A stretch of 64,000 nt of DNA, from the NCBI RefSeq assembly GCF_018403185.1, contig NZ_BOSE01000001.1, positions 124,001-188,000 of the forward strand, read 5' to 3'. Below the pieces are notes generated by a model, which did not search any database, was not told the origin of the DNA, and was given only the letters and a program-made list of their open reading frames with translations. This DNA is from Paenibacillus montaniterrae. GTDB lineage: Bacteria; Bacillota; Bacilli; Paenibacillales; Paenibacillaceae. This document shows positions 43,295-54,681 of this stretch, one piece after another; position 1 is the first letter of the stretch, and every line of letters starts with the position of its first letter. Made by a program: the position numbers and the translations under genes.

Positions 43295-44455
43295 ATGAAC
43301 ATCCATGAGTATCAAGGTAAGGCTGTACTAAAACAATACGGCGTCGTTGTGCCGGAGGGCAAAGTGGCATTTACAGTTGATGAAGCAGTAAAGGCCGCAG
43401 AGGAGCTTGGTTCAGGCGTTGTCGTTGTTAAAGCCCAAATTCATGCTGGTGGTCGAGGTAAAGCCGGAGGAGTTAAAGTAGCAAAAAATCTTGATGAGGT
43501 TCGCGCATATGCCTCTGAAATTTTGGGCAAAACGCTAGTTACTCATCAAACAGGTCCAGAAGGCAAGGAAGTAAAGCGCCTTCTTATCGAGCAAGGCTGC
43601 GACATTAAGAAGGAATACTACATTGGGGTCGTGCTTGACCGTGCAACTGGTCGTGTAACGATTATGGCGTCTGAAGAAGGCGGCACAGAAATTGAAGAGG
43701 TTGCTGAAGCAACACCTGAAAAAATCTTCAAGGAAGTGGTTGATCCTGCAATCGGCTTGCAGGCTTATCAAGCGCGCAAGCTTGCCTATGCGATCAACAT
43801 TCCGAATGAATTGATTAATAAGGCTGCCAAATTCATCCTTAGCCTGTATGCTGCATTTGTCGAGAAGGACTGCTCTGTAGCAGAAATCAACCCGCTTGTA
43901 GTAACTGGCGATGGACAAGTTATGGCGCTTGATGCCAAATTGAATTTCGATTCAAATGCATTGTATCGCCATAAAGACATTCAGGAGCTGCGCGACCTGG
44001 ACGAAGAGGATCCAAAAGAAATCGAAGCATCCAAATTCGATTTGAGCTATATTGCGCTTGACGGCAACATCGGCTGTATGGTTAATGGCGCCGGATTGGC
44101 AATGGCAACGATGGATATTATTAAATACTACGGTGGAGAGCCCGCTAACTTCCTTGATGTAGGGGGCGGCGCTACAACTGAGAAAGTAACTGAAGCGTTC
44201 AAAATTATTCTATCTGATGAAAAAGTTAAAGGGATTTTCGTGAACATCTTTGGCGGCATTATGCGTTGTGACGTAATCGCTAATGGTGTTGTTGAGGCTG
44301 CTAAGCAGGTTGGCCTGGATCGTCCGCTTGTAGTTCGCTTGGAAGGAACAAATGTTGAGCTAGGAAAGCAAATTTTGAATGAATCTGGACTTAACATTGT
44401 TGCGGCTGATTCAATGGCTGACGGTGCTCAGAAAATTGTCCAATTAGTGAAGTAG
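43295..44455 (+). CDS. sucC: Succinyl-CoA ligase (ADP-forming) beta subunit
   Basis: 386 residues. The start [20 protein letters not shown] and the ATP-grasp domain ([39 protein letters not shown]) are typical, followed by the CoA-ligase domain ([42 protein letters not shown]). It forms the TCA-cycle enzyme with SucD. ATG 43295 follows TGGAGGATT; an ATG at 43280 lies within that site. Confidence 0.97.
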   Translation: MNIHEYQGKAVLKQYGVVVPEGKVAFTVDEAVKAAEELGSGVVVVKAQIHAGGRGKAGGVKVAKNLDEVRAYASEILGKTLVTHQTGPEGKEVKRLLIEQGCDIKKEYYIGVVLDRATGRVTIMASEEGGTEIEEVAEATPEKIFKEVVDPAIGLQAYQARKLAYAINIPNELINKAAKFILSLYAAFVEKDCSVAEINPLVVTGDGQVMALDAKLNFDSNALYRHKDIQELRDLDEEDPKEIEASKFDLSYIALDGNIGCMVNGAGLAMATMDIIKYYGGEPANFLDVGGGATTEKVTEAFKIILSDEKVKGIFVNIFGGIMRCDVIANGVVEAAKQVGLDRPLVVRLEGTNVELGKQILNESGLNIVAADSMADGAQKIVQLVK

Positions 44456-44505
44456 TTGCTAAAGACATGGCTCATACACGAAAACATTCAGAGGATGTGA
44501 GATAA

Positions 44506-45438
44506 GTGGCAATTTTGGTTAATAAAGATACAAAGGTAATTACGCAAGGAATTACAGGTGCTACTGGCTTATTCCACGCGAAAGGCGCACTAGACTACGG
44601 CACACAAATGGTTGGTGGCGTGACACCAGGCAAAGGCGGCACTAATGTCGACATTACACTTGAAAACGGTTCAGTCGTTTCATTGCCAGTTTTCAATACC
44701 GTTCAGCAGGCGGTAGATGCAACAGGTGCAACAGCTTCTGTTATTTACGTACCGCCAGCATTTGCTGCGGAAGCGATTATTGAAGCGGTTGATGCAGGCA
44801 TAGAGCTTGTTATTTGTATTACAGAAGGTATTCCAGTACTGGATATGGTAAAAGTAAAACGCTATATGGAAGGTAAGGACTCTGTATTGATCGGTCCGAA
44901 CTGTCCGGGCGTTATTACACCAGGAGAGTGCAAAATCGGCATTATGCCTGGCTATATCCATGCTCCAGGCCATGTAGGCGTTGTTTCCCGCTCTGGTACA
45001 TTGACCTATGAAGCGGTTCATCAATTGACGACTCGCGGCATCGGTCAATCGACTGCAGTAGGAATTGGCGGAGACCCTGTAAAAGGCTCCGAATTCATTG
45101 ACATTTTGCGTCGCTTTAACGATGATCCGGACACGTATGCTGTCATTATGATCGGTGAAATTGGCGGTACAGCGGAGGAAGAAGCAGCAGAATGGATTAA
45201 AGCGAACATGACAAAACCTGTCGTAGGCTTCATTGGCGGTGCTACCGCGCCTCCAGGAAAACGGATGGGTCATGCGGGCGCGATCATTTCAGGCGGCAAA
45301 GGAACTGCAGCAGAAAAAATCGCGACAATGGAAAAATGCGGCATTCGCGTAGCTCCTACTCCTGCGGAAATGGGATCTACCTTGGTAAGCTTGCTTGAAG
45401 AAAAAGGATTGCTTGAAAAAGTAAAAACAATTAAGTAA
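44506..45438 (+). CDS. sucD: Succinyl-CoA ligase (ADP-forming) alpha subunit
   Basis: 310 residues. The N-terminal CoA-binding Rossmann fold ([28 protein letters not shown]) and the phosphorylated active-site His H256 in [10 protein letters not shown]. The GTG 44506 start has GAGGATGTGAG upstream. The 50-bp gap after sucC indicates one operon. Confidence 0.97.
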   Translation: MAILVNKDTKVITQGITGATGLFHAKGALDYGTQMVGGVTPGKGGTNVDITLENGSVVSLPVFNTVQQAVDATGATASVIYVPPAFAAEAIIEAVDAGIELVICITEGIPVLDMVKVKRYMEGKDSVLIGPNCPGVITPGECKIGIMPGYIHAPGHVGVVSRSGTLTYEAVHQLTTRGIGQSTAVGIGGDPVKGSEFIDILRRFNDDPDTYAVIMIGEIGGTAEEEAAEWIKANMTKPVVGFIGGATAPPGKRMGHAGAIISGGKGTAAEKIATMEKCGIRVAPTPAEMGSTLVSLLEEKGLLEKVKTIK

Positions 45439-45447
45439 TGGTTGGGC

Positions 45448-45490
45448 AAGAAGCCTTATCTTCCATGTGGAGGGTAAGGCTTCTTTTTTA
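45448..45490 (+). terminator. Terminator after sucCD
   Basis: A perfect 11-bp stem aagaagcctta / taaggcttctt with a run of T. Confidence 0.9.
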
Positions 45491-45614
45491 TTATAAACGA
45501 TCAATTTCTCATTAAATATTTTCTAATTTAAGAGCAATACTTGCAAACAACAGCAGAAATAAGGCAAAATGAAAGAGTATGCTTGCAAGATTTGCTCTTT
45601 TTAGGGGTGAATCA

Positions 45615-46742
45615 ATGGAAAAGCTACAATTAAAGCATTATATTATAGAAGCATCCAGCATCCTAGGCGTTGGCTGGCATAGTATTGATCGAATCATTAG
45701 CAATGAGCTGTACAGCCAAAGGCTGTGGACACTGGAGCAGCTGCAGGAGCTGGGCTTTCCCAAGAAAACAGCTCAGCAGCTTTGCCAGTTTCATAATCAA
45801 TATTCATATCCAACGCTAGATGAGTTATATGAGCGAGAACATCGCAGCCGCTATACAGCGATATCCTGTTGGGATGAGCTGTATCCGGAGCCGTTGAAGC
45901 AAATTGCCCAGCCTCCGTGGTTACTATTCGCGATCGGCAGGCTTGAGCTGCTGAAGCGAGATGCGGTTGCGATTGTTGGCACAAGATATCCAACGAGCTA
46001 TGGCAAGCAATGCACAAAGCAATTTGCCAAGCATTTTGCAGGCGAAGGCTTGACGATCGTGAGCGGCTTTGCCAATGGCGTAGACACGATTGCCCATCAG
46101 GAGGCTGTCGCGCTTCCGGCCAGTACGATTGCAGTATTGCCGAGCGCGATTACGCATTGTTATCCCGCCAATAATTACGCGCTGTATGAGCGGCTTGCCA
46201 GCGACGGTCTGCTGCTGTCTGAGAGCGCGCAGTGGATGCCGGTTCATCCAGGCCAGTTTCATGCCCGCAATCGCATAATCGCAGGCTTAAGCCGTGCCAC
46301 TGTTATTATAGAAGGGGAGCGGAAAAGCGGATCAATGATTACGGCAAGGCATACGCTGGACATGGATCGTGAGCTGTTTGCGGTGCCAGGCTCGATCTTT
46401 TCGAAGAAAAGTGAAGGGCCGAACTTTCTTATTGAGAAAGGATATGCTAGAATGCTATTGACCTCACAACAGTTGTTTGAGGAACTCTCATGGTTGCAGC
46501 ATACTGTAAATGCCGGCGAACCGTTTGCACCGCAGGCTGAAAATGCCGAATCAACAGAGCATAATCGGCTGTCGGAGGAAGAGCGTCTCATCTATGCCTA
46601 TATTAAGGAGCAGCCCCGCTCCATTAACGAGATTCATGAGCATACGTCAATCCCGTTTGGACATTTGAACGTACTTCTGCTAAATTTATGTATAAAACAA
46701 TTCATAGAGCTACAACCTGGATCTATATATATTGCACTGTAA
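45615..46742 (+). CDS. dprA: DNA processing protein DprA (Smf)
   Basis: 375 residues. Helical SAM-like N-terminus, Rossmann-like DNA/RecA-loading domain (AIVGTRYPTSYGKQ, IVSGFANGVDTIAHQEAV, PVHPGQFHARNRIIAGLS, GSMITARHTLDMDRELFAVP), and a C-terminal winged helix (about 310-375, YAYIKEQPRSINEIHEHTSI). It loads RecA on incoming single-stranded DNA during transformation. The common ARGID motif reads ANGVD here. ATG 45615 follows TAGGGGTGA. Confidence 0.94.
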   Translation: MEKLQLKHYIIEASSILGVGWHSIDRIISNELYSQRLWTLEQLQELGFPKKTAQQLCQFHNQYSYPTLDELYEREHRSRYTAISCWDELYPEPLKQIAQPPWLLFAIGRLELLKRDAVAIVGTRYPTSYGKQCTKQFAKHFAGEGLTIVSGFANGVDTIAHQEAVALPASTIAVLPSAITHCYPANNYALYERLASDGLLLSESAQWMPVHPGQFHARNRIIAGLSRATVIIEGERKSGSMITARHTLDMDRELFAVPGSIFSKKSEGPNFLIEKGYARMLLTSQQLFEELSWLQHTVNAGEPFAPQAENAESTEHNRLSEEERLIYAYIKEQPRSINEIHEHTSIPFGHLNVLLLNLCIKQFIELQPGSIYIAL

Positions 46743-46769
46743 CTTGTTTCTAAAGAGGAGGCACCTCGT

Positions 46770-48866
46770 ATGGCAGATTCGTTAGTCATTGTAGAATCAC
46801 CCGCCAAAGCCAAAACGATTGGTAAATATTTAGGTAGTAAATATATTGTGAAGGCGTCCATGGGACATATTCGTGATTTGCCTAAAAGTCAATTTGGTGT
46901 AGAAATTGAAGATGGATTTAATCCAAAATATATTACTATACGCGGCAAAGGCTCAGTACTGAAAGAATTGAAAGATGCCCGAAAAAAAGTGAAGCGCGTC
47001 TATCTGGCGGCCGACCCCGATCGTGAGGGAGAGGCGATTGCCTGGCATCTTGCGCACTACCTGGAAATTGATGAACAAGAGCCATGCCGCGTTGTGTTTA
47101 ACGAAATAACGAAGCAAGCGGTAAAGGAAGCTTTCAAGACTCCGCGCCAAATCAATATGGATTTGGTCAACGCACAGCAGGCGAGACGCATTCTGGATCG
47201 TCTGGTCGGCTACAAAATAAGCCCATTATTATGGAAGAAAGTGAAGAAGGGGCTTTCAGCAGGTCGCGTTCAGTCGGTTACGGTAAAGCTGATCATTGAT
47301 CGGGAAAATGAAATCGACGCCTTTGTGCCTGAGGAGTATTGGTCCATCACTGCCAAGCTGATGCATGAAAAGCAAAGCTTTGAGGCTAAGTTTTACGGAC
47401 TGAACGGCACGAAAAAGGAGCTGGGCAATAAGGAGGAAGTAGACGCTGTTCTTACAGCGATTGCCGAGCAAAGCTTTACAGTTGCCGAGGTAAAGGAGAA
47501 AGAGCGTCTGCGTCATCCTTCGCCACCATTTATTACGAGCTCCTTGCAGCAGGAAGCAGCACGCAAGCTTGGCTTTCGGGCATCGAAAACGATGTCTGTC
47601 GCCCAGCAGCTGTACGAAGGGGTAGAGCTTGGCAAGGAAGGCACAGTCGGTTTGATTACATATATGAGAACGGATTCGACGCGCATCTCTCCTGTTGCGC
47701 AAGAGGAAGCTCGCAGCTATGTAACGGAAAAGTATGGAGCGGACTACATCCCTGCAGAGCCGAGGCAGTATACGAAGAAGAACAGCAATTCGCAGGACGC
47801 CCATGAAGCGATTCGTCCAACCTCGATTTTGCGAGATCCTGAAACGATGAAGCCGTATTTGTCGCGGGATCAGTTCAGACTTTACAAATTGATCTGGGAT
47901 CGCTTTGCCGCGAGCCAGATGGCGTCTGCTATCCTGGATACGATGACGGTAGACTTTACATGCGGACCTGCTACGTTCCGCGCATCCGGCTCGAAAATCA
48001 AATTTGCCGGCTTCATGAAGGTTTATGTCGAAGGCAATGATGACGGCACGGTAGAAGAGTATACGTTGCTTCCGCCTCTGCAGGTCAAGGAGCAGCTTAA
48101 GCCGCTTGAGATCGATCCGAAGCAGCATTTTACGCAGCCGCCGCCACGCTACACCGAGGCAAGACTTGTGCGAGCGCTGGAGGAGCTTGGCATCGGTCGT
48201 CCAAGTACCTATGCGCCAACGCTGGAGACGGTACAAAAACGCGGATACGTCGCGCTGGAAGAGAAAAAGTTTTTCCCGACAGAGCTTGGTGAACTCGTTA
48301 TTCAACTGATGGAGGAATTTTTCCCGGAAATACTGAATGTAGAATTTACAGCAGATATGGAAGGCAATCTCGATCATATTGAAGAAGGAACCGAGGATTG
48401 GGTAAAAATTTTAGAGGATTTTTACGAAACCTTTGAAAAACGGCTGGAAGTAGCCGAAGAAGAAATGAAGGAAGTAGAAATTCAAGACGAAGTATCTGAC
48501 GAGCTGTGCGACAAGTGCGGCAAGCCAATGGTATATAAGATGGGGCGGTTCGGCAGGTTTCTCGCTTGCTCGGGCTTCCCGGATTGCCGCAACACGAAGC
48601 CGATCGTTAAGGAAATAGGCGTGGTTTGCCCGAAATGCAACAAAGGGCATATTGTGGAGCGTCGCAGTAAAAAGGGTAGAATTTTCTTTGGCTGTGATAC
48701 GTACCCGGAATGCGATTACGTATCGTGGGATAAGCCGACTAACAAGCGCTGTCCCAACTGTCAGCAAGTGTTGGTTGAGAAGCGTAACCGCAGCGGGGCG
48801 CGTCTTCAATGTGTAGCCTGCGACTATAGTGAAGAGGTTATCGAAGACGAGCACGAGGAAATATAA
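46770..48866 (+). CDS. topA: DNA topoisomerase I
   Basis: 698 residues, type IA. The TOPRIM domain starts [17 protein letters not shown] with [12 protein letters not shown]. The active-site tyrosine is Y298 in [14 protein letters not shown]. The C-terminus has two or three zinc ribbons ([33 protein letters not shown]). It relaxes negative supercoils. ATG 46770 follows AAGAGGAGGC. The dprA-topA-trmFO order is standard. Confidence 0.97.
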   Translation: MADSLVIVESPAKAKTIGKYLGSKYIVKASMGHIRDLPKSQFGVEIEDGFNPKYITIRGKGSVLKELKDARKKVKRVYLAADPDREGEAIAWHLAHYLEIDEQEPCRVVFNEITKQAVKEAFKTPRQINMDLVNAQQARRILDRLVGYKISPLLWKKVKKGLSAGRVQSVTVKLIIDRENEIDAFVPEEYWSITAKLMHEKQSFEAKFYGLNGTKKELGNKEEVDAVLTAIAEQSFTVAEVKEKERLRHPSPPFITSSLQQEAARKLGFRASKTMSVAQQLYEGVELGKEGTVGLITYMRTDSTRISPVAQEEARSYVTEKYGADYIPAEPRQYTKKNSNSQDAHEAIRPTSILRDPETMKPYLSRDQFRLYKLIWDRFAASQMASAILDTMTVDFTCGPATFRASGSKIKFAGFMKVYVEGNDDGTVEEYTLLPPLQVKEQLKPLEIDPKQHFTQPPPRYTEARLVRALEELGIGRPSTYAPTLETVQKRGYVALEEKKFFPTELGELVIQLMEEFFPEILNVEFTADMEGNLDHIEEGTEDWVKILEDFYETFEKRLEVAEEEMKEVEIQDEVSDELCDKCGKPMVYKMGRFGRFLACSGFPDCRNTKPIVKEIGVVCPKCNKGHIVERRSKKGRIFFGCDTYPECDYVSWDKPTNKRCPNCQQVLVEKRNRSGARLQCVACDYSEEVIEDEHEEI

Positions 48867-48884
48867 TGCCTGATTTGACAAGTG

Positions 48885-48912
48885 ATCCTCCCAAATTGCT
48901 GGGAGGATATTG
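48885..48912 (+). terminator. Terminator-like hairpin after topA
   Basis: A perfect 9-bp stem atcctccca / tgggaggat with a 6-nt loop, followed by attgtcttt. Confidence 0.65.
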
Positions 48913-48951
48913 TCTTTATATACAATAGCTGCAATGAGAGGATGGAATGTA

Positions 48952-50268
48952 TTGAGTACACAAAAAGTAACAGTCATCGGTGCTGGGCTGGCGGGCAGTG
49001 AAGCAGCCTGGCAAATCGCCAAGCAAGGCGTTGAGGTCGTGCTGTATGAGATGCGGCCTGTCAGACAGACGCCAGCGCATCATACGAACCAGTTTGCAGA
49101 GCTGGTATGCAGCAACAGCTTGCGTGCCAATGGGCTGACCAATGCTGTCGGCGTATTAAAGGAAGAAATGCGCTTGCTTGATTCCATTATTATAGGCAGT
49201 GCCGATCAGCATGCCGTGCCCGCTGGCGGAGCGCTTGCGGTGGATCGCGACGGATTTTCTGGCGAAGTGACCAATCGTTTGCGCAGCCATCCTTTAATAG
49301 AAGTGAAAAATGAAGAGGTAACGGAAATTCCCAAGGACGGCATCGTCGTCATTGCGACAGGACCGCTTACTGCAGAATCATTGTCAAACGAAATCAAGCA
49401 ATTGCTGGGCGAGGAATATTTCTATTTTTACGATGCGGCAGCACCGATTATAGAGAAAGACTCTATCGATATGAGCAAGGTGTATCTCGCTTCTCGTTAC
49501 GACAAGGGAGAAGCGGCGTATTTGAACTGCCCGATGACAGAGGAAGAGTTTAACGCCTTCTACGAGGCGCTCATTACTGCAGAGGTAGCACAGCTTAAGG
49601 AGTTTGAGAAGGAAATTTATTTTGAGGGCTGTATGCCGATCGAGGTCATGGCTGCACGCGGCAAGCAAACGGTGCTTTTTGGGCCGATGAAGCCGGTTGG
49701 TCTCGTCAACCCTCATACAGGCAAGCTGCCGTATGCTGTCATTCAGCTAAGACAGGATAATGCGGCGGGCACACTCTACAATATGGTAGGCTTCCAGACG
49801 CATTTAAAATGGGGAGAGCAAAAACGAGTGTTTCAAATGATTCCAGGCCTTGAAAACGCCGAGTTTGTCCGTTATGGCGTGATGCATCGCAATACGTTCA
49901 TCAACTCGCCGAGCCTGCTTAAAGCGACGTATCAAACGAAGAAGCGCGAAACGTTGTTTTTTGCTGGTCAAATGACGGGCGTAGAGGGCTATGTGGAGTC
50001 TGCTGCCTCAGGCTTGATTGCCGGCATCAATGCCGCCAAGCTGGCTAAAGGAGAGGCGCTTGTAGAGCTTCCAGAGCAAACAGCGCTCGGCAGCATGGCT
50101 CATTATATTACGACGGCTGATTTCAAACATTTTCAGCCTATGAATGCTAACTTCGGTCTTTTTCCACCTCTGGAGAATAAAATTCGAAATAAGAAGGAAA
50201 AAAATGAAGCAATTGCAAATCGGGCGCTGCAGGCGATCAAGCAGTTTAAAGAGCAGCATTTGGTTTAA
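48952..50268 (+). CDS. trmFO: Methylenetetrahydrofolate-tRNA-(uracil54-C5)-methyltransferase
   Basis: 438 residues. FAD-binding N-terminus [18 protein letters not shown], with YEMRPVR and LVCSNSLR. It forms ribothymidine at position 54 of the tRNA T-loop using methylene-THF, as in most Firmicutes. TTG 48952 is preferred: GAGAGG lies 10 nt upstream and [12 protein letters not shown] matches the family length (about 435); an in-frame ATG at 48934 would add six residues. Confidence 0.93.
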   Translation: MSTQKVTVIGAGLAGSEAAWQIAKQGVEVVLYEMRPVRQTPAHHTNQFAELVCSNSLRANGLTNAVGVLKEEMRLLDSIIIGSADQHAVPAGGALAVDRDGFSGEVTNRLRSHPLIEVKNEEVTEIPKDGIVVIATGPLTAESLSNEIKQLLGEEYFYFYDAAAPIIEKDSIDMSKVYLASRYDKGEAAYLNCPMTEEEFNAFYEALITAEVAQLKEFEKEIYFEGCMPIEVMAARGKQTVLFGPMKPVGLVNPHTGKLPYAVIQLRQDNAAGTLYNMVGFQTHLKWGEQKRVFQMIPGLENAEFVRYGVMHRNTFINSPSLLKATYQTKKRETLFFAGQMTGVEGYVESAASGLIAGINAAKLAKGEALVELPEQTALGSMAHYITTADFKHFQPMNANFGLFPPLENKIRNKKEKNEAIANRALQAIKQFKEQHLV

Positions 50269-50346
50269 TATGCTCAAGCGGTCTCGCACAATATGTCGAT
50301 AACAATTCTGGCTTCACAGTGAACTGATAAATTAGGAGGGATTGGA

Positions 50347-50892
50347 ATGGAAATGCAGTTTCATGCGACTACGATTTGTGCGGTTCGGCACAATGGCAAA
50401 GGGGCAATTGCAGGCGATGGTCAGGTTACGTTCGGCAACTCAATGGTAATGAAAGGAACGGCGAAAAAAGTGCGCCGTCTTTATCGCGGCCAGGTTGTAG
50501 CTGGCTTTGCCGGTTCGGTTGCTGATGCGATTACGTTGTTTGAGAAGTTTGAGGCAAAGCTGGAGGAGCATCATGGCAATTTGCAGCGCGCCGCTGTTGA
50601 GCTGGCAAAGGAATGGCGTTCCGATCGCGTATTGCGAAAGCTTGAAGCGATGATGATTGTGATGGACAAAACAGGCATGCTGCTCATTTCAGGAAATGGT
50701 GAAATTATTGAGCCGGATGACGACATAATCGCGATAGGCTCTGGCGGCAGCTTTGCGCTTGCGGCGGCACGGGCTCTGAAGCGTCATGCTCAGGACATGG
50801 ATGCCAAGGACATGGCCAAAGGTGCATTGAACATTGCAGCGGAAATATGCGTCTATACCAACCACAATATTATTGTGGAAGAGATTATATAA
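50347..50892 (+). CDS. hslV: ATP-dependent protease subunit HslV (ClpQ)
   Basis: 181 residues, proteasome beta-like. [37 protein letters not shown] and [16 protein letters not shown] are HslV signatures. The N-terminus is [12 protein letters not shown]. coli HslV begins directly at the catalytic Thr of TTI, and B. subtilis ClpQ uses Ser2 after Met removal; here residue 2 is Glu, so activity would need trimming to the Thr at position 8. ATG 50347 follows TAGGAGGGATTGG. Operon with hslU and codY as in Bacillus. Confidence 0.94.
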   Translation: MEMQFHATTICAVRHNGKGAIAGDGQVTFGNSMVMKGTAKKVRRLYRGQVVAGFAGSVADAITLFEKFEAKLEEHHGNLQRAAVELAKEWRSDRVLRKLEAMMIVMDKTGMLLISGNGEIIEPDDDIIAIGSGGSFALAAARALKRHAQDMDAKDMAKGALNIAAEICVYTNHNIIVEEII

Positions 50893-50935
50893 TCAAGTTT
50901 ACAAGCGATTTGAAAAGATACAGGAGGCGAGGAAG

Positions 50936-52339
50936 ATGAGTAATAAAGCTCTAACACCGCGCGAAATTGTCGCGGAGCTTGATAAATATATCGTAGGACA
51001 AAAAGACGCTAAGCGTTCTGTAGCGGTAGCACTTCGCAATCGTTATCGCAGAAGCATATTGGATGAAAGCTTGCGCGATGAAATCGTTCCAAAAAACATT
51101 CTGATGATTGGACCGACTGGTGTAGGTAAAACCGAAATTGCCCGTCGTCTGGCCAAGCTTGTGAAGGCTCCTTTTGTTAAGGTGGAAGCGACCAAATTTA
51201 CTGAGGTCGGCTATGTTGGGCGAGATGTCGAATCGATGGTGCGCGATCTTGTTGAAACCGCGATTCGCATGGTGAAATCGGAAAAGGTTGTATTTGTACA
51301 GGACGAAGCGGAAAAGCTTGCCAACGAACGGATCGTAGATTTGCTGGCACCTGCGCAAACGAAGCAAAAGTCCAATAAAAATCCGTTTGAAATGCTGTTT
51401 GGCAATATGCAGTCCGAACAAAACAATGAAAAGGAAACAGAAGTGGATCATGGGCTGGCTGAGCGCCGCGCCAAGGTTCGTGAGGATTTGGCAGCGGGCA
51501 AGCTGGAAAATGAAAAGGTGCAAATCGAGGTAGAGGACAATTCGCCATCGATGATGGATATGCTGGCTGGCGGACAGGGCATGGACGGCATGGGGATGAA
51601 TATGCAGGATCTGCTTGGCTCGTTAATGCCGAAAAAGCCGAAGAAACGCAACCTTCCTGTAAAGGAAGCAAGAAAAGTGCTGACGCAGCAGGAGGCCAAC
51701 AAGCTGATTGACATGGATGAGGTCATTGCCGAGTCCGTCGTACGGGCAGAACAAAGCGGCATCATCTTTATCGACGAAATTGATAAAATTGCTGCGCCAT
51801 CGAGAGGCTCAGGCCCGGATGTATCGCGTGAAGGCGTGCAGCGCGATATTTTGCCGATTGTAGAAGGATCGACGATTATGACGAAGTATGGCCCCGTAAA
51901 AACAGACTATATTTTGTTTGTTGCAGCCGGCGCGTTCCATATTGCCAAGCCTTCCGATCTGATTCCGGAGCTGCAGGGGCGCTTCCCGATTCGCGTAGAG
52001 CTTACGTCCTTGTCTGAGGACGATTTTATCCGTATTTTAACGGAGCCGCAAAATGCGCTTACCAAGCAATATACGGCGCTGCTTGAAACGGAAGGCATTA
52101 AAATCGATTTTTCTGAGGATGCGATTAAGGAATTGGCTTCGATTGCAGCTGACGTCAATCGCAATATGGAGAACATCGGTGCCAGACGCTTGCACACGAT
52201 TCTTGAAAAACTGCTGGAGGATCTGTCCTTTGAAGCTCCTGAGCTGAACCTAGAGCATATGACAATTACTCCTGAGTATGTACGAGCAAAACTCGGGGGT
52301 ATTGCTAAAGACCGAGATTTAAGTCAATATATTTTATAA
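50936..52339 (+). CDS. hslU: HslU (ClpY) ATPase subunit
   Basis: 467 residues, AAA+ unfoldase partner of HslV. Walker [10 protein letters not shown] (59-67), Walker [13 protein letters not shown], the intermediate I-domain (about 115-265, with a Met-rich [19 protein letters not shown] segment), and the C-terminal LSQYIL-type tail (DLSQYIL) that inserts in HslV. ATG 50936 follows CAGGAGGCGAGG; frames opening upstream overlap hslV. Confidence 0.96.
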   Translation: MSNKALTPREIVAELDKYIVGQKDAKRSVAVALRNRYRRSILDESLRDEIVPKNILMIGPTGVGKTEIARRLAKLVKAPFVKVEATKFTEVGYVGRDVESMVRDLVETAIRMVKSEKVVFVQDEAEKLANERIVDLLAPAQTKQKSNKNPFEMLFGNMQSEQNNEKETEVDHGLAERRAKVREDLAAGKLENEKVQIEVEDNSPSMMDMLAGGQGMDGMGMNMQDLLGSLMPKKPKKRNLPVKEARKVLTQQEANKLIDMDEVIAESVVRAEQSGIIFIDEIDKIAAPSRGSGPDVSREGVQRDILPIVEGSTIMTKYGPVKTDYILFVAAGAFHIAKPSDLIPELQGRFPIRVELTSLSEDDFIRILTEPQNALTKQYTALLETEGIKIDFSEDAIKELASIAADVNRNMENIGARRLHTILEKLLEDLSFEAPELNLEHMTITPEYVRAKLGGIAKDRDLSQYIL

Positions 52340-52406
52340 AGGAAGTTCAAGAAGCCCGACTTTTTGAACGCCTATAGCAGGTACAGTTTTAGGGGGCAAA
52401 TTTTGA

Positions 52407-53177
52407 ATGAGTCTATTGAATAAAACAAGAACATTAAACCGTTTGCTGCAGCGGACCGCCGGTAAAGCGGTCAGCTTCAGAGAAATGGCCGAGGTGCTGT
52501 GTACGACGATACAGGCGAATGTATTCGTCGTCAGCCGCCGCGGAAAAATATTAGGCTGCGCAGCGCTGGACGTGCATGCGCACGATTACTTGCGGTCTCT
52601 GCAAGCAGATGAGCTTCGTTTCTCCAGCGAAACGAATCAATTGATGATGAACGTGGATGAAACGAGCACCAATGTAGCATCCCGCTATTTGGAATCTGAA
52701 ATTTTCGACAGATTAGGCGATGGCGGATATATGACTATTGTACCAATTATTGGTGGTGGTGATCGACATGGCACACTGCTGCTAATACGTGAATCCGGCG
52801 ACTTTACAGATGAGGATTTAGTACTGGCTGAATATGGAAGCACGGTTGTAGGCATGGAGATTTTAAGAGAACGAAGCGAGGAAATTGAACAGGAAGCGCG
52901 CAGCAGAGCCGTTGTTGCGGTAGCGATTGATTCGCTGTCATACAGCGAGCTCGAAGCGGTAGAGCATATTTTCGAAGAGTTGGAGGGCAAGGAAGGGCTT
53001 CTGGTTGCCTCGAAAATTGCGGATCGTGTCGGGATTACGAGATCGGTTATCGTCAACGCATTAAGAAAGCTGGAAAGCGCAGGAGTCATAGAAACTAGAT
53101 CGCTTGGCATGAAAGGGACCTATATTAGAATACTAAAACACCAGCTTTTGCAAGAGCTTGAAAAAAATAGAAGGTAA
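52407..53177 (+). CDS. codY: GTP- and isoleucine-sensing global repressor CodY
   Basis: 256 residues. The N-terminal GAF domain (about 1-155) binds branched-chain amino acids, with a linker helix after it. The C-terminal winged helix has the recognition helix in [20 protein letters not shown]. It senses nutrient supply and represses transition-phase genes. ATG 52407 follows TTAGGGGGCAA. Located between hslU and flgB as in B. subtilis (codVWXY-flgB). Confidence 0.96.
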   Translation: MSLLNKTRTLNRLLQRTAGKAVSFREMAEVLCTTIQANVFVVSRRGKILGCAALDVHAHDYLRSLQADELRFSSETNQLMMNVDETSTNVASRYLESEIFDRLGDGGYMTIVPIIGGGDRHGTLLLIRESGDFTDEDLVLAEYGSTVVGMEILRERSEEIEQEARSRAVVAVAIDSLSYSELEAVEHIFEELEGKEGLLVASKIADRVGITRSVIVNALRKLESAGVIETRSLGMKGTYIRILKHQLLQELEKNRR

Positions 53178-53210
53178 AAACACATATAGTTCCAATTCAG
53201 GACATAGTTG

Positions 53211-53249
53211 AAAAGCCCTACTCGATTTTGAAGTTAGGGCTTTTTTCTT
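53211..53249 (+). terminator. Terminator after codY
   Basis: The arms aaaagcccta / tagggctttt with an extended loop are followed by six or more T. Confidence 0.85.
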
Positions 53250-53367
53250 ATTGTCTAAATTTGCATAATTAAAGATGATATAAGTATATGTTTCGACGTA
53301 TTATTATATTTTTTTAATCTTTTTGTATAAAAATAAAGGATTTTGTAGGATCGATGTTGAATAATCT

Positions 53368-53400
53368 TTCCTAGTAGGAAGAATACTTCCTAATCGGAAG
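53368..53400. promoter_or_regulatory. Two tandem short palindromes upstream of flgB
   Basis: ttcctagtaggaa (53368-53380, perfect 13-nt dyad) and cttcctaatcggaag (53386-53400) are spaced 18 bp centre to centre, 20 to 50 bp before the flgB start codon. The repeat of TTCCTA/GGAA suggests two sites for one dimeric regulator or two small hairpins in the 5' leader. The protein is unknown. Confidence 0.45.
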
Positions 53401-53420
53401 AATGAAAGTGGTGAAAATCA

Positions 53421-53837
53421 GTGAAACTTGTCAACAATGCATCTTTCCAGCGAATGGAAGCAGCACTGTACGCTGCAGAAGCAAGACAGAGAGTCATCTC
53501 TAACAATATTGCTAATGCGGAAACACCAAACTTTAAGCGATCCGAGCTCGTATTTGAAGAGCTTATCGCAAAGCAGCTGGGGAATGGAGAGGATAAGCTT
53601 AAAGGCAGCCGGACCCATGAAAAGCATATTGCAATAGGAAAAGGAGACCTAGGTCTTCCGACTGCCAAGCTGGTAACCGACACCTCAACTGCCATGAATT
53701 CGACAACAAACAACAATGTCGATCATGATGCTGAAATGGCATTGCTAGCCAAGAACCAATTGAACTATAATTTTTATGTTCAGCAGCTAAACCATGATTT
53801 TACAATGATGAGAATCGCAATAACAGGAGCAAAGTAA
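53421..53837 (+). CDS. flgB: Flagellar basal-body rod protein FlgB
   Basis: 138 residues, proximal rod. The N-terminal rod signature is EARQRVISNNIANAETPNF. The C-terminal helix (LLAKNQLNYNFYVQQLNHDF) pairs with it. The GTG 53421 start has AAGTGGTGA upstream. First gene of the fla/che operon, following the codY terminator. Confidence 0.95.
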   Translation: MKLVNNASFQRMEAALYAAEARQRVISNNIANAETPNFKRSELVFEELIAKQLGNGEDKLKGSRTHEKHIAIGKGDLGLPTAKLVTDTSTAMNSTTNNNVDHDAEMALLAKNQLNYNFYVQQLNHDFTMMRIAITGAK

Positions 53838-53853
53838 CAGGAGGTAAGCGTGC

Positions 53854-54312
53854 GTGAAAATTACGAATGGCTTTGATATTAGTGCTTCTGCACTAACCGC
53901 TAACAGAATGCGTATGGATGTCATTTCTTCTAATGTTGCGAATGCGGAAACAACAAGAGCCGCTTATGTCAATGGTGAATACGTTCCATATAAACGCAAA
54001 ATGGTCGTTATGGAATCTAACGAGCAGTCCTTTTCCCAAATCTTCAACAATACCTTAAATGGTAATGATGCAAGCAGCAAATTTAAAGGAGTCAATGTGA
54101 CAAAAATCATTGAGGACTCCTCTCCAACAAAGTTAGTATATAATCCCTCCCACCCGGATGCCAATGTAGATGGGTACGTAGAAATGCCCAATGTTGATAT
54201 TGCTACCGAAATGGTAGATATGATTGCTGCCGTTCGTGCTTATGAGTCGAATGTTACAGCATTAAATGCTACGAAATCGATGTTTATGAAAGCACTAGAA
54301 ATAGGGAAATAA
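53854..54312 (+). CDS. flgC: Flagellar basal-body rod protein FlgC
   Basis: 152 residues, rod. ISASALTANRMRMDVISSNV and ANAETTRA form the N-terminal signature, and VDMIAAVRAYESNVTALNAT the C-terminal helix. The GTG 53854 start follows CAGGAGGTAAGC. Confidence 0.95.
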   Translation: MKITNGFDISASALTANRMRMDVISSNVANAETTRAAYVNGEYVPYKRKMVVMESNEQSFSQIFNNTLNGNDASSKFKGVNVTKIIEDSSPTKLVYNPSHPDANVDGYVEMPNVDIATEMVDMIAAVRAYESNVTALNATKSMFMKALEIGK

Positions 54313-54337
54313 ATCGTAGAGAGGATTGAGAGGTTTC

Positions 54338-54640
54338 ATGATTGAGCACATTTCTACAAGTGCGATTAGTGCGATTAAAAACGCAAATGTGAGCAGTTCT
54401 GAAAAAACTACTGCGGAAATTACGAGGTCGTTCGGCGAATATCTCAACGATGCATTAAGTAATGTTGCAGCCCAGGAAGCAAACGTACATAAAATGAATG
54501 ATTTATATTTAGCAGGTCAAGTGGATGCTACTGAAGTATTAGTTGCAGCAAGTCAATCTCAAATTAGTTTGCAATTTACCTCAGAGATTCGCAATAAAGT
54601 AGTTGCAGCGTATCAAGAAATAATGAGAATCCAAGTTTAA
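54338..54640 (+). CDS. fliE: Flagellar hook-basal body protein FliE
   Basis: 100 residues. FGEYLNDALSNVAAQEANVH and the C-terminal LQFTSEIRNKVVAAYQEIMR are FliE signatures. It joins the MS-ring to the rod. ATG 54338 follows GAGAGGATTGAGAGG; the earlier TTG at 54326 lies in that site. Confidence 0.94.
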   Translation: MIEHISTSAISAIKNANVSSSEKTTAEITRSFGEYLNDALSNVAAQEANVHKMNDLYLAGQVDATEVLVAASQSQISLQFTSEIRNKVVAAYQEIMRIQV

Positions 54641-54681
54641 GTTGCTCTGGTGCCTGCATAGAACTCGGATGAGGTGAAAAC

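Noticed and set aside
47256..48377. 373-codon open frame on the minus strand inside topA
   Set aside because: Composition rich in Arg, Leu and Cys, no family resemblance, fully antisense to topA.
53320..53362. Sigma-D promoter for the flagellar operon
   Set aside because: taaaggattttgtaggatcgatgt has a TAAA and a gatcgat-like -10, but spacing (13) and sequence do not fit TAAA-N15-GCCGATAT.
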